Counted from the first letter of the stretch, positions 24,995 to 37,116 are shown. The stretch is 64,000 nucleotides of DNA from Bipolaris cookei (GCA_002286855.1 NRSV01000049.1:210563-274562); one strand, 5' to 3'. Numbers and translations: made by a program. The notes: generated from the sequence alone by a model not told the origin.

Positions 24995-26227
24995 ATGACC
25001 AGACGAAACGTCATTCCGCTCCTTGCCGTATTCGTCGTTATTTCCATAACTGTATTTTTTTACTCCGACATACGCACTAGCGAGACGTGGAGGAATTTGC
25101 CTCAACATGTGGGCTTGGGCGAACATATTGGCAGCAATGCGCAACCGCACAGCGCGGACCCATCGGACGACCCCGACTACACGAATTGGAATCCAAAACC
25201 CGTGTTCAAACCAGGCTCGCCGATGCCCCCGGGGCATAATTACACATCGACATTGATAATTGCAAAGACAAAGAAAGAGGATATCGGTTGGATACTGGAA
25301 AAGCTGCCGCAGCAAGACAGAGCCGTCTATGTCGCAGACGATCCAGCTGCGCCGTTGCACCCTCCAAAGAACAAGGGCCACGAAGTCATGATCTACCTGA
25401 CGTGGATTATTGACAATTACGACAACCTTCCTGACGTCGCCATCTTCATGCATGCGCATCAATTATCATGGCACAATGATGTGCTCCTGGGTAGCGACGC
25501 ACACGAAATGATCACTCGTCTGAGTCGGCCACGCGTTTGGAGAGAGGGTTTTGTGAACATGAAGTGTACTTGGGTCCCAGGCTGCCCGGATTGGATGCAC
25601 CCAGGTGTGACGGAACAGGACAAGAACAAGCAGGAAGAGGTTCTTCTTGCAAAGTCCTGGAGCGAGCTTTTTCCCCTCGACGAAATCCCTAGTGTGCTGG
25701 CGCAGCCTTGTTGCGCCCAATTTGCCCTCTCGCGAGAACGGATACAAGCGAAGCCCTTGGCGCAATACGTCTGGTACCGTGACTGGGTATTCAACACACA
25801 ATTACCCGACTACTTTAGTGGGCGCGTCTTTGAGTACATCTGGCAATTTATTTTCACGGGTCAAAACATTTATTGTCCAAAAGAACATGTTTGTTTCTGC
25901 GACCAGTACGGCGTTTGTTTTGGTGGTGAAGAAGAATATGACAACTTCAAAGCTCTTGTGGCTGAGTTGGGCGATAATCAAGCGAAGCTCATGAATTGGT
26001 ATCAGAGAACAGCGTATACCGCAGAGGCAAAAAAAGAAGGCGATATGCAAAAGCTAAAGGAAATTGAGACACCTGAGCCAGGCAAGGATGTGGGGTATAG
26101 GAGGGAGATTGACCGCTTGAAGCCGATGGTCGATCAGTTGAAACATGACGCCTATATTCGAGGCGAGGACCCGCGAAATCGCGCGTTGGAGGTAGGAAGG
26201 AAGTGGAAAGAGGGAGATGGTTTTTGA
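24995..26227 (+). CDS. DUF3431 family type II membrane protein, 410 aa
   Basis: A single uninterrupted exon. The N-terminus has a short basic start (MTRRN) and one membrane segment at about residues 6-23 (VIPLLAVFVVISITVFFY), implying a type II Golgi/secretory membrane protein or uncleaved signal anchor. The lumenal part shows the DUF3431 pattern: TSTLIIAKTKKEDIGWILE, RAVYVADD, YLTWIIDNYDNLPDVAIFMH, AHQLSWHND, VNMKCTWVPGCP, then a Cys-containing block (LAQPCCAQFALSRERIQAKP, YRDWVFNT) and FEYIWQFIFTG. In this family the domain resembles glycosyltransferase-like proteins, but its activity is not established to my knowledge. The C-terminal about 90 residues are charged. The 3' neighbour is about 800 bp away. 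Confidence 0.88.
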   Translation: MTRRNVIPLLAVFVVISITVFFYSDIRTSETWRNLPQHVGLGEHIGSNAQPHSADPSDDPDYTNWNPKPVFKPGSPMPPGHNYTSTLIIAKTKKEDIGWILEKLPQQDRAVYVADDPAAPLHPPKNKGHEVMIYLTWIIDNYDNLPDVAIFMHAHQLSWHNDVLLGSDAHEMITRLSRPRVWREGFVNMKCTWVPGCPDWMHPGVTEQDKNKQEEVLLAKSWSELFPLDEIPSVLAQPCCAQFALSRERIQAKPLAQYVWYRDWVFNTQLPDYFSGRVFEYIWQFIFTGQNIYCPKEHVCFCDQYGVCFGGEEEYDNFKALVAELGDNQAKLMNWYQRTAYTAEAKKEGDMQKLKEIETPEPGKDVGYRREIDRLKPMVDQLKHDAYIRGEDPRNRALEVGRKWKEGDGF

Positions 26228-27040
26228 TGCGAATATTTTTTCCCCAACTACATATCGATGCCGGGAACATTGCGAGTAGAATGTATAGACATGGTTTATT
26301 CAAATCAACAGTAGTATTTCAATCTTCTCTGGACTGCTTCTCCTCGTCGATTGTTGTAGAGCAAGAGCACAGATTATGATTGTGATTTAGTTATTGTGAA
26401 ACTATTAAGCACAAACACCCCTTTTCTAGTTTTCGCTAGAATTCATTCCTGCGATTGAATAATAGAAGTACATCTTTTCTGGAAAGAATCAGACTATTGG
26501 ATCCACTCACTTGTGGCTTATCTAATCCACCGTCACATGTTCGCGCGGCATTTGTGCAAACAACACAAACTCACCTCGCCGCGTCGCCGCGACTTTGGCC
26601 TTTCTGGCTGGCCTTGTTTGTCTCTCACAGACAACAGCAAGCGCCAGCAACCCACATCAGGTGCGCAATAACTGTCTGCTGCCCCAGTCCGTCCGTCACT
26701 TTTCTGCGTTGAATCCAAACCACGCGCCCGAAGTGCGCTTCTCGCTGCCAACTGCGTCCCCAATATGACCCCAAACTGCACTTTTCGCTGCGACCCAAAC
26801 TATGCATTGCTCCTCCTCCGACACACAAACCATGCCTTGGTCAAGCCATTTGTCTACATGGGTGTCAAGCCAAATACATGGTAGCCTGGATACAAGAGAG
26901 CTTCGATTTCCATACATGACCGAGTTGTTGTACTCTAGTAGTTCAGCTCGCATTCGCAACCATTTCCGCTTCAAATCTTTGGTCCAAACACTTACCATTA
27001 CGCATTGACAGCTCACTCGTACAACTGCGGGATCTGTCTG
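26228..27040. other. Intergenic region
   Basis: About 800 bp. The minus-strand frame at 26696-27436 runs antisense into the next gene and has no domain, so I do not treat it as coding. Confidence 0.5.
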
Positions 27041-28990
27041 ATGTCGGGGCAAGCAACCACGATGACGACAAACGCACCCTACTACCAAATGCGCTCCGGC
27101 CAGTTCATTACCACGTCCAACAGCACAAACGCTGCACCGCCCCAATTCGTAGCCGAAGACGAAGAGTATGATTTGGCTGGTCCCGTTGCTGTTATAGCGC
27201 CGCTCGCTCATCACCTCAGCCCACATTTGTATGCCGAACACACTGCGCAACAGACGTCTGTCGACCATACACTGGAAGAGAACCATAATCTCGTAGAGTT
27301 GCTCGAGGCCGCTACAGCTGCTGGTCACGCTGCCCAGATTATGGATACAAGTGATACAGGTAGGATGACTCCTATATCGCAAGGTAGGGGCAAAAGGAAA
27401 AGGCCGATTGGCTCTCCGGTTGCAGATTCCTTCCACAAAGCAGATGAACCTATGAATATCAGACGGAGAAGGCTCGAAGGACCCACAGACCCTCGATTGG
27501 AAGACGGCATCTGTGAAATGGGTGGAGATTTAGTCGATGACAATCCATCACCCTCCAGTGAGCCTCAACCCAACAATGCTCGTGCTGCAGGTATCCATTC
27601 TGCTGGTGCCCTCTTCCGTCGATCTTCAGAGAGAACAGCTCGTAAACACACACGTCCGCCAATTTCCAAGCTGTTCATCTCCCTTCGGCTCAGCCCTGAG
27701 AACTTTCTCCAACTTCAGGCCTCTGCAAAAGCATACATGCTCGACTCATCATACCCCGAAAGACAAAGTTGCGTTGGCAATCGTGGCAAGGGAGACAACG
27801 ATATGGTCAAACTGAGGCTCTTCAACTGCGTCCGTGACTTCTTGAGCAATGGGGTGGGCGAGCGGTTCTTTGGTGAGCATATGGAAAAGCTAGAGGAAAA
27901 TGATACCATAGAAGCCGCTCGTGCGCTGGGAGAGATGGAGACGCCCGAGGCAAGTCCACGACTCATCTGGCCAAGAGATGGTAACAAGATTATTGGTCTC
28001 GTCACTCCTCTCATGAGACGCATGGTCACGAATGAGCGACAACGACAGTATGCAATTGAAACGAGGAAAGGGGGCTCTAAGCAAAAAGATAAGGAAAGCA
28101 GTGTGAAGGCTGTTACTCAGCAAGATGGGAATCGCGACGAACACGGGCTCGAGCATCATTTGCAACCAGCATTTGATCCTAACCTGAGTCATCCTTGCCG
28201 GTATTCACAGGCAACTCTGCCGTCATCGCCAACATCCGTCGCTCTCGAGCAGCGCTCGTCACAAGACCAGGTATGTCTTGCGGATTTGGAACAAAAGACG
28301 CATGACTGTGTAACAACAGCTTTAAGGTCAAAGGTACGTTGACCGCTGATTATTGTTCCAGTCGATAATTTGAGTGCTGACGCAGACCAGCTATCCAGGA
28401 CGGGCAGGGCCAATCCCAACCTGAGGCATATCAACATATTTCTTGTAGGGCCTTCATCTGGCACCACGTCAGACACCAAAATCAGCGAGAGACGCATCAC
28501 CGCCGAAGCGCAATCACACCTGGCCTGGTATGACTACAACGACTTTGTAGATGAGGTGGTCTCGCTACTGCAAACTGCCATGGATAGTCATCCCGAACTT
28601 GAGTCGTGGATTGGGTCTTTCCGGGCACCAGACAACAACCTCCGCGGACTTGCCGCTGCTGCCAATGCACTGCAAACCGAGGATGTCCCTCAAGGGCCCA
28701 TTGTAATTAGCAAATCCACCGGAATACCTCCAGATGATGATGTGTCGGCTGCATTACCGCCCCCTGCCTCCGCAGCCGTTCTCCGTCCCACCATGGATGA
28801 GTGCAACAACACCAACACCAGGCTGCTCTCCCGCTGTGTCATCAAATCCATCGGGCCCGAGGGGTGGCGCAATATTCGCAATGCTGACGACTGGTACAGC
28901 GTGTTGAGGGAAAAGGCGTTTGCCGTCTGGGCGGATGGCATCTGTAATGTACTTGTTGAGTTGGTGGACCCATCGGCCATGGATGCGTAA
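27041..28990 (+). CDS. Uncharacterised fungal protein, 630 aa
   Basis: Preferred model: exons 27041-28333 and 28391-28990 with a 57-bp phase-0 intron (GTACGT donor, GACCAG acceptor). An alternative larger intron, 28271-28390, also keeps the frame and would drop 21 residues. The start could be the ATG at 27041 or 27062; the frame upstream has only a TTG. The N-terminal 190 residues are low-complexity with a basic cluster (GRGKRKRPIG, NIRRRRLEG) that could be a nuclear signal. A better-ordered block follows at about residues 205-290 (SKLFISLRLSPENFLQLQAS, MVKLRLFNCVRDFL, GERFFGEHMEKLEE). Exon 2 has LRHINIFLVGPSSG, WYDYNDFVDEVVSLLQTAMD and WYSVLREKAFAVWADGICNV. I do not recognise the family. Confidence 0.7.
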
Positions 28991-31900
28991 AGTTTTGACA
29001 CAGACAAAAGGTTTGTTAACGGATGCACATGATAGTTGACGGGTGCTGCATCGCGTTGTGCCGCATGAGAAGGCGCTACGTACATTGTGTTGCGCAAAGT
29101 TCAAACAGCGTTCACAAAGAATCAATCATATCAATCACCTTTTTTTTTACCGTGCACCAACAAATTCTGTCCTTTAATCCCCCTTTCTATTTTGTTTTAT
29201 TTTATTTACCCATTTTCACCTGATTACTTACATATCCCACACACCAAACATCCACGCCATCCCAAGCGCGCTACTAAACAAAGGGCGTCGGTGTCAGGCG
29301 TGCGTGGATACCAGGGGTGTGGGTGTCTCGCCTCGCCTCACCAACCAAACCAAAAAAAAAACCAATATACCGTAACGGGTAAGCTCCCTTAGCTCCCTTC
29401 TCCCCCCCTCCTTTGCCCACCCACACCACCCCACCAAGGTAAGAAAAACAGCCAAGCCGTAGATTGTAGCGAACGTCGTTCGCCTGCCCTGTGGTGGGCC
29501 CTTCTGCGTGAACGCTTGAAGGGACTTTTTTTTCCGCCCCCCTCGTGCTCGCCTTCCGACAGCTTTTTTGGCGCTACTTTATCGGTTAGGCTGGGTGGGG
29601 CGTTTGGCTCAACAAGTTTCTGGGGAGGATGGGGAGGAGGGGGGGGGAGCGGCGCTCTTTTTGGTTCGCTTTGTCTTTATGAGAGAGGAGCGTTTTTTTT
29701 CTTACTTGAGGATAATGGAAAGAGTGTCTGTAGATCTGGCAATAATTCTTGGGGTATTCTTGATCTGACCCTCTTTTGTTTGCTTTTTTAGGGCAGACGA
29801 GGGTGGTCTGACGAAAGTGGGCTTTGGGGGCAGGGGGAGGAGGGGAAGGGAAAAAAGCATGTGATTGTGGAGATTGTGGGCTAGTAAATAAGTAGTAGCT
29901 CTTTTTTTACTTTGTGTGCTGCGGGGATGAGTTTAGGGCGCATGTTGATGAGTGTATGCGGATTTGATAGCAAATGTCTAGATAGATTTGGTATCGCTGG
30001 TGTGCGGTTTTTGATTGGATTGCGGAAAGCAGTTCTGGTGTAAGTGGATTTGTTACGCGGTATTGTGTGGGTATGTTACAAGAATGGTCATATGAGAGAC
30101 GGATAGTTACGTTTCTCAAGGGAGTTTGGTTCGCTGTGAACTTAGTACGTCGCCAGCTGCTACCCGTGTGTTGCAGTTGAGAGCCGCGGAAGTCAGACAG
30201 GGGGGATCGAATGCGGCGTTTCTGTGGGAGAATGCAAGCCACGCTTGTTTGTATACATGCATCTGAAACTTGTGCCGTTTGTGCCAGATCTGTGTGTGGC
30301 GGGTAAGTTCCGAAATGTGTTGTTAGTAGTTACTGTAGTGTAGCACTGTCAGAGTATTTAGAAACTGATCTTAGTAAGATGGGGCGTAAATGGATGGTGT
30401 TTGCTTTTGTACGTATATCGTTGATTGAACAGTAAAGTGGACTTGCGAGTGCGAATCTTTAACAGCCTGTAATAGCGAGGAATACGCCTCTTGAATCGTT
30501 AGCATCTACGCAGCATGAAATCTATGACATAAAGTTTTCCCTCATCAAGTAAAAAAAATCTTTTCTCCTACTGCGATTCATACGCGCACATGTATAGTAT
30601 ACCGCGACATACAACTACACTGAATTACACCTCTTGTAACTCTACGCTTTCGCTGCTCAAACCCTAAGGCATCCATTATCTCAAACTCACTACTCTCGTC
30701 TATACAAAAACCTTGACACCCACTGTCCACCTAGTTACTGTATGTAGGGCCTCCGCTATAACCAACAGCTTCAAACTCAATTGCAGAAACCTTCCACTTT
30801 CTCCACATTCTTTACCTCTGCCATGTTTCACTCGCCTCTTGTCACAGCCGGATCTAGCCAAGCGAGGTACTAATTACTGGACCGCAACTATATTCTTTAC
30901 ACAAACACAAACAGGGTCGTTCAAGTTGGTGAGGAAAAAAGAAAGTTGGTTTAAATCAACTAGAGGGGTTATTAGGGTCGAGTAGAGTTTTTGGAAGGCG
31001 CGGACCCTGTGTCCGGTGTTGCATTTAGCGTGGATTGAGGAGGAGATCAGGTAGGGTTTGGGTGTTGTTAGGCAAGAGACTGGATGAAGTCTCTCTTGTT
31101 TGCTTGTTGAAGTAGTGTTGAAATGAAGGGTATAACAATCATGAAGGATATGTAGATTAGGTGGGAGAAGGATGATTTGCCGAGGACTATGGTTAATAGG
31201 CGTATGTTTCAAGCTTGTGAGGATGGCGAGGTATCCAAGGTATGATTCTTTTCGTTATCGTAGACTTTTCTTTTTGAGCTTCTTAGGGAGAAATACGTGT
31301 TGATTGATTTGATCGTTGGAGAGTTGGAATGCTCGGGCGATGAATGAGTACGAGGCTCAGGCTAGCATGAAGACAGATGTTGCTGGATGTAAGTTGTTCC
31401 TGTCATCAAGTCGGTTGGTTCTTGTTTGATTCTAACAACATCTTCTAGGACTCGACTTTCTGCCTGGGAATCCATAACCAATACTGTGAATGGAAAAGAG
31501 TCGGAGGCATGCCTACGTTAGTGTAGGGTCGGCAGCTGTTTTTTCTTTGCTGTGGTAAGGATAGCCTGGCGATCTGCCTTTCTCAGCCTCTTGGCCCAGT
31601 GAGCCTCAAGCGTTTCAGTACTGCACTGTGTTGGTCGCCCGCCCCGTTATTCTCAGACGTGTCTGACTGAGGCAGCCTCAGTCTTGATCATATGAATTGA
31701 TCTTGGATATTGCATTGTCAAGTACGGATATGGGCGGGTTTGAGGGGTTGCGTCATCATCACACTGCATGATGGCAGTTGTCAAGACGCGACGCATATAT
31801 GCATACGCAGGTTCAAATAATATTTAATTATTGAGACAAAGGAGATGGAGGCACAAGCTCGGTTGTCAAGCTTGCGACAGTTTACCCGCCCCACACGATG

Positions 31901-33553
31901 TTGAGTGTATGGTCGCGCCGGGTTAAGCGCAACATGTGAATGGGTGCTGAAGAGGTGCATAATGCTCACCGGTTGTGATAGCCGTTCCCTTGGGTTTCAG
32001 CGTCGACATTGGCGTGACTCTCTGCCTGACCCGGGGCCCAACTCGGCCCACCGATACGGCCGTGCGTCCACGTTGCTGACCACGTGGGCATGCAGGGCAT
32101 ACATCCCATCTCGTTCTGTCCCATGCAAGGGCGCTTGGACAGGTTCAACGACGCTATCGTGTCGAGACTCTTGACACGATACTGACGATCAGCGCTCGAC
32201 GATTCTCTCTGGTCGAGTAAGCTGACTGCATGCAGTCCATCTGGGAAGCCGATCGGACAATCTTTAACTCATTTGGCAGACACGGGATCGAACAATAACA
32301 AGAGATGAAGAAAGAGGCATCGGGCAGGAGCTAAGACCACAGAAAGGTGGGTTGGTGATATCAGCGCAAAGTGTCAAGTAAACGGCAAATCTTCCCGCGG
32401 CATCATTCGGAGGCGGACAGATGACATGTCAAGGGTCCTGACGAACCCAGAGCGACTCATTACGATATGACGTTGGTCGATAGCTACTATAGTGCTGATG
32501 GCCAAGGGCATGGGCGAGCTGAATAGCTGGGTGCTAGGGACTAGCTGCAGTGCTTTAAAGGGGGGGTCTAGGTGCTCTTGAAAATGGCCTAAGAAAAAAA
32601 AACACCCCGCGTCAACCGGCTGGTGCTAGCGGATTGATTGAGTAGTTGAGACTGGGGCTAACCAGCCCAGAGCCCGTCGAGATAGGAGGTTCTGCAACGT
32701 ATGGAGCAACCAAGGGGTGATGGTGTGTGGTTGCAGGAGGGCCTTTTGTGATGCGGGCCGTTGATGGGGCACAACCACTCAGATGCGCCCTCGCACACGC
32801 GTACCGGTGGCCGGTAGCGGCGGCCAAAGTGGGTTCCCGCACAAGGAGAAAACGTGGCCGAGGCGCTGTAAAGGCTGTAAGTGGGCTGTACTCTGTCATG
32901 GCCATTTGGGTAGTGATGACGCCCGCGTACGTACATACGAGTGGCCGGCATGCACTCGAGAGCAGCAACGGAGACGTGGTATGGGCTGGCTGGACATGAG
33001 TCTGTATGCACACACATGGATAGAGTTCGTTTCACCGCGATCAAGAGATTGTTGCATGCATGGATTACAGAGCAGTCTTGGAAAGATTGTCTCGATGCAT
33101 GACTCCTGTCTTCATGTCATTGTGCGCACTGGTTGCTATGCTCCCCACATACTTGGGGCATCAACGCCACCACACCGAGACAGGGCTCGCGTTTGCTCTC
33201 TGGTGCTGCCGAGAGAGGATGTAGTATATCTATGTGTACATCGTGCATGGATATCGTGTGCACAGCAGCATCTGATGCCGCCGGCGTAACCTCTGGAACC
33301 TTTGGCTAGCATGGCCCCCCTGCCGGTAGATCTTGTCTACTCGGGCCACTCCCTTGCCCATCTGGCTCCTTTGAAACAAGCGAGGCGCGATGCCGGGCTA
33401 GCACAGGGCCGGCTTTGTCGACGTTCCATCTGTTGTCGCCTTTTGTTCACCAGGTAGCGGTCTACACTCGAATCCATCATCCGCTCCGGTCTTTGCCGTC
33501 ACCGTCGCGTCTCACTTGCTGTGGTATTAGTACGGCGGGTGTCCCCCCAAACC

Positions 33554-33605
33554 ACTTGTGTCACCACTACTGTCACCACTACTGTCACTACTACCATTTA
33601 CTACT
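33554..33605 (+). repeat. Imperfect CAC-TAC-TGT repeat in the leader of the 123-aa gene
   Basis: Imperfect repeats of CACTACTGTCAC/CACTACTAC lie about 330-375 bp before the start at 33930, in C/T-rich likely 5' UTR. Confidence 0.55.
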
Positions 33606-33661
33606 GCATACCACCAAGCCACTCCCTACCGCCATCGACGGCCAACTTTTCAGCCCGCACC

Positions 33662-33703
33662 ATGACCAACTCCCTCGAGTCTTCACGGCCCATACTTGCC
33701 AAC
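33662..33703 (+). promoter_or_regulatory. Upstream ATG with a 14-codon frame followed by a strong splice donor
   Basis: The frame begins MTNSLESSRPILAN and ends exactly at a GTAAGC donor at 33704. It could be a regulatory upstream reading frame, or an alternative first exon spliced in phase 0 to TCT at 33948 (244-bp intron), giving a different N-terminus to the downstream protein. It could also be chance. Codon phase is compatible with all three. Confidence 0.3.
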
Positions 33704-33929
33704 GTAAGCTATTTTCCCGTCCCTACGTACCCACTGTTCGTTTCAGACATGCCCTAGTCCTGGCCGGTGCGTGCCTACGGAGCACCTGCACTCTTGGGCC
33801 CATCATACTAGTTCTCTCATCCCCTCTGCACTTTTCTTGCACTTGCTCTTCCTCCCACATCGCTCCCGCTTCTCTCCCAAACTTTCATCGCAACCATAAC
33901 AACGACAACACAATACACCACCCCTCAAC

Positions 33930-34301
33930 ATGTCGCAACAAGAACAGTCTAACGACAAGGAATCCCAGACCACCGGCAAACGTGCCTCCACCCGCATGTC
34001 CACCTATAGCGCCACACCTACTCTGACTCCCTCAATTGCGCCCTCGTACCTTTCCGAGGCCTCGTCAACGGCCAGCGATCCCAAGTCGCAGGACATTAAA
34101 TCATGGAACGCCGGCTTCAACCGTCTCGAGGACAAGCGCCTGGTCCAACAACGATACGCCATGAGCAACGAGAAGACAGACGACATGAGCAAGCTGGCGC
34201 TGGGAGCCAAACTTGACCGCGCCCTCGGCCGACGTATGTCAGGCCAGGACGCCGTCTTCCGGCCGAGAGCCCTCAGCGAAAAGAAGGAAGTCCAGGCATA
34301 G
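33930..34301 (+). CDS. Small conserved fungal protein of unknown function, 123 aa
   Basis: A single-exon frame with ATG in a good context (CTCAACATGTCG). The N-terminal half is Ser/Thr-rich and probably disordered (MSTYSATPTLTPSIAPSYLS). The C-terminal half has a conserved-looking block: IKSWNAGFNRLEDKRLVQQR, then KLALGAKLDRALGRRMSGQD and AVFRPRALSEKKE. I recall similar short proteins in many ascomycetes, without a known function. No signal peptide or membrane segment. The long CT-rich leader and the upstream ATG frame suggest translational control, which is inference. It marks the last core gene before the accessory-looking island. Confidence 0.75.
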   Translation: MSQQEQSNDKESQTTGKRASTRMSTYSATPTLTPSIAPSYLSEASSTASDPKSQDIKSWNAGFNRLEDKRLVQQRYAMSNEKTDDMSKLALGAKLDRALGRRMSGQDAVFRPRALSEKKEVQA

Positions 34302-35161
34302 AAGCACCCAAGACGAAACTCTGTCACTCTGCGCCTTGAACACACATACATACCACGATTCGATATCCCACACTGGCGGTTTCCAACCTACCGCTCAGTG
34401 TGTCATTGCTCCTATGTCGATATTTCTTAAGGTTCTGGGTGCCAATACACATACTACACCAGACACATGTTTTTCTCGGAGAGGGTGAACACTCACATGA
34501 ATGCTATGGCATGACGCACGCGAACTGGCATTTCCATCTGTCGCTGGTTGCAGATTTGGCTTAGCGGAGCATATATATCGGAGATTGCGGACCGTGGTTA
34601 CTGCCCGATCCTACCGAGTCAGGACGTTATCACCGGGTTCGCAGGGCATTTAGTAGCATGGGCAGGGAACTGGATGGCAGGACTGGCCTTGACATTACAC
34701 CTATGGCGTTATACCTTTTCTCCGCACTACTAATCTCTTTTTTTCGTTTTCTTTTTTTCGCTTGTTTCCCCGTGTGCTCCCTGGGTGGTGGGGTCACAGC
34801 TATGTTTTCTTTGCCTTTTTATTTCCATGTTTCTAGGGTTCTTTACCTACATACATGCACTTTGATATCAAATGAACAAACGGGCCGTCTCAACGCTCGT
34901 GCCCTCGCATAGTGATGAATACACATTGAAGTAACGTTAGTTGTCTAAAAATTGCATATTAAAAGTGCCGAGTCCAGGTAGAGATGACCGCCTGTTGTAC
35001 CTAGGATATCCGGTTTTACTGGTTCCCCGAGAGCATGGCTGGCATTAGACGCAGATATGTAATTAACACTATTTAGAGGTCTTGTTGCGCGATTGCGAAA
35101 GACAAGATGAAAAAATGCTTGTCAAATACGATGGATTGACGAAAACTTACTTAACGTAGCA
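34302..35161. other. Intergenic region, start of AT-richer sequence
   Basis: 860 bp. Base composition shifts to visibly more A+T from about 34.9 kb. No gene was recognised. Confidence 0.45.
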
Positions 35162-37116
35162 TCAGGTTTCGCATTTGAATATTGGTATATGATCAGCGCG
35201 AATATGAGTGACAATATCTATAGCATCTATGGTTCCTGTAACGAATTGTGCAACATGATTCCAAAGATGTTTAGCGGTCTGAGTGACCAAGACAAAGTCT
35301 TGGACAGAAGGATGATACTCAAGACAGGGCGAACAAACGGACGCACTGCCAATGTTCCCAATACACTGACAAAACTCTGAAACCCAACCTCCATGTGCAA
35401 GCCTGATGGCCGCGAACCTATCCACCAGGTCGCATTTGTTCAAACGTACTAACTGAAGGGCGGGCCCAAAAGTTCTTTTCAAGGTTTCCTTGGTCATCGC
35501 GCCATCCGCAGCAAATCGTTTTCTGGGACCCAAAGCACCATACGCCTGTACTACCAGGTGAGATCGTGGTGCGTTCTTCTCAGATGTATACGTGCCAATA
35601 TAGCATTGACAATGAAAGGTTTCATGGCATACTGGTATGTTACCAGTTTCCTTCACAAGATATCCATGTACTACTCCGTTATGAAACACAACACCAATGG
35701 AGATTGCGAGTCTCTGTAGAACTAGCGCAGGGTTAGCATTCGAACGATGAGAGAGCGGCTACTATACAACGAACCTCTTATATGCTTTATTAAGAACTTG
35801 ACTTCTTTTTGCTTGCTGGAGAAGAAACAAAGCGCTACTCCTGCCGCTTGCGCCTTGAACCAGTGTATCCATGCCTCCTCCACTCCCACCATTTCGTTAG
35901 CCGCTAGTTCTGAGCACTTCTTCTTATACTTTTGGACCTTCTCATATTTAAGAAAATCGCGCAATCTTGCCTTTGATTCAAATTGCTCCACAGCTATGAA
36001 TTGCAACTTTGTAGGCAGTTTGGAAAAACGCTCGACTAGCTCGCCAGAGGCTCTTTGCCTGATAAAATGACATAAAGTGTCTCTGGCTTCGCAGGACACT
36101 ACTCTGTGAAACGCTATACGGCCTTTACTATCACTTGCATTGAGACTTTCTCCTTTGCTTAGAAGAAAACTGAAAATTTTAACGTCATTGCGGGCAATCG
36201 CATCGTGGAGTGCTGTATGGCCTTCGTTATCCTTTGCGTTGATCCTTCCGCCCTGATCAACGAGAGAGTTGACGATATTTACATCGCTGCGAGCTGCTGC
36301 TAGATGAAGTGGAGTCAAACCCGATACGTTTTGTGTATACATACATGCCCCCTTCTTAGATAGCACGCCGAATACCAATTGCCCTTCATTGGCGGCTTTG
36401 TGAACAGGTGTATGACCTAAGCTGTTTTGTGCGTTTATATGGGCTCCTTTGTTAACGAGCAGGACAATGGCCTTTCTTTTCCCGTGAGCAGCTGGTATAT
36501 GAAGTGGAGTCCGTTCAAGATCATCATTTGCATGAACGTCCGCCCTATTGTCCAAAAAACAACCAATGATTTTCACATGGCCACGAGCAGCCGCATCGTG
36601 CAACGCAGTACGACATCTTCCGTCTGTTGCATTGACGTACATTCCTTTGTTACAAAGACAACGAACTGAACCGATAATACCGCTAGCAGCTGCCTTATGA
36701 AGCGCGGTAGAGCCATGGTAGTCCTTCATGGTTAAATCAGCCCCCTTCTCAAGAAGCAGGTTCACTGCCTTGTTCTTGCCACCTGCAGCTGCTTCATGAA
36801 GTGGTGTCCAACCAAGGTCATCTTCTGCATTGATTTCTGCGCTTTTATCCAAAAGACGCTTAATGATTTTGACATCACCACGAGAAGCGGCTTCGTGAAG
36901 CGCGGTACGGTTATTGAGTCCTTTAAGGTTGGCCCTGAAGCCTTTAGAGAGAAGCAAAATCACTGCTTTTTTCCATCCACAGAGGCACGTTACGTGTACA
37001 AGTGACTGCCCGTCTACAGTAGCCTCAGGGGTGATGTGCTCTCTATTGATTATCTGCTGTATTCTATTCAGATCTCCCTCAGCTACAGCTGAGCTGAGAG
37101 TAGGTTTAGCTTGCAT
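35162..37116 (-). CDS. Ankyrin-repeat protein with a cysteine-containing C-terminal domain, 633 aa
   Basis: Exons are 37116-35775 and 35721-35162. The 53-bp intron (GTTCGT donor, GCTAAC branch, GCTAG acceptor) keeps the frame, giving FLIKHIR-VLQRLAISIG. About ten ankyrin repeats fill residues 5-345, for example TALHEAASRGDVKIIKRLLD, TPLHEAAAGGKNKAVNLLLE and TALHDAAARGHVKIIGCFLD. A predicted helical, Lys-rich segment follows at about 360-440. The C-terminal 190 residues have several cysteines (CHETFHCQCYIG, EFCQCIGN, CSPCLEYHP) and end TGTIDAIDIVTHIRADH. I do not recognise this last domain. Ankyrin repeats mediate protein binding, so the partner is unknown. There is no signal peptide. Both exons are free of stops, so the gene looks intact although its neighbours on the far side are relics. 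Confidence 0.82.

Larger units (their letters stand above)
28991..33929. other. Gene-free 4.9-kb stretch
   Basis: No credible gene on either strand. It contains poly-T and poly-A tracts (29131-29142, 29349-29359, 29527-29534), a G-rich tract near 29625-29650, and compositionally simple sequence in 29.1-31.3 kb. Part may be long UTR or non-coding transcript of neighbouring genes. The frames at 32612-33289 and 33415-34026 are mutually overlapping and have no domain. Confidence 0.45.

Noticed and set aside
26696..27436. 246-aa minus-strand frame
   Set aside because: Overlaps the start of the plus-strand 630-aa gene and shows no family, and its start region is intergenic.
28690..29097. 135-aa and 123-aa minus-strand frames
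   Set aside because: Antisense to exon 2 of the 630-aa gene; two competing phases, no domain.
33415..34026. 203-aa plus-strand frame upstream of the 123-aa gene
   Set aside because: His/Pro/Ser-rich translation of a CT-rich leader and of the gene in another phase; does not look like protein.
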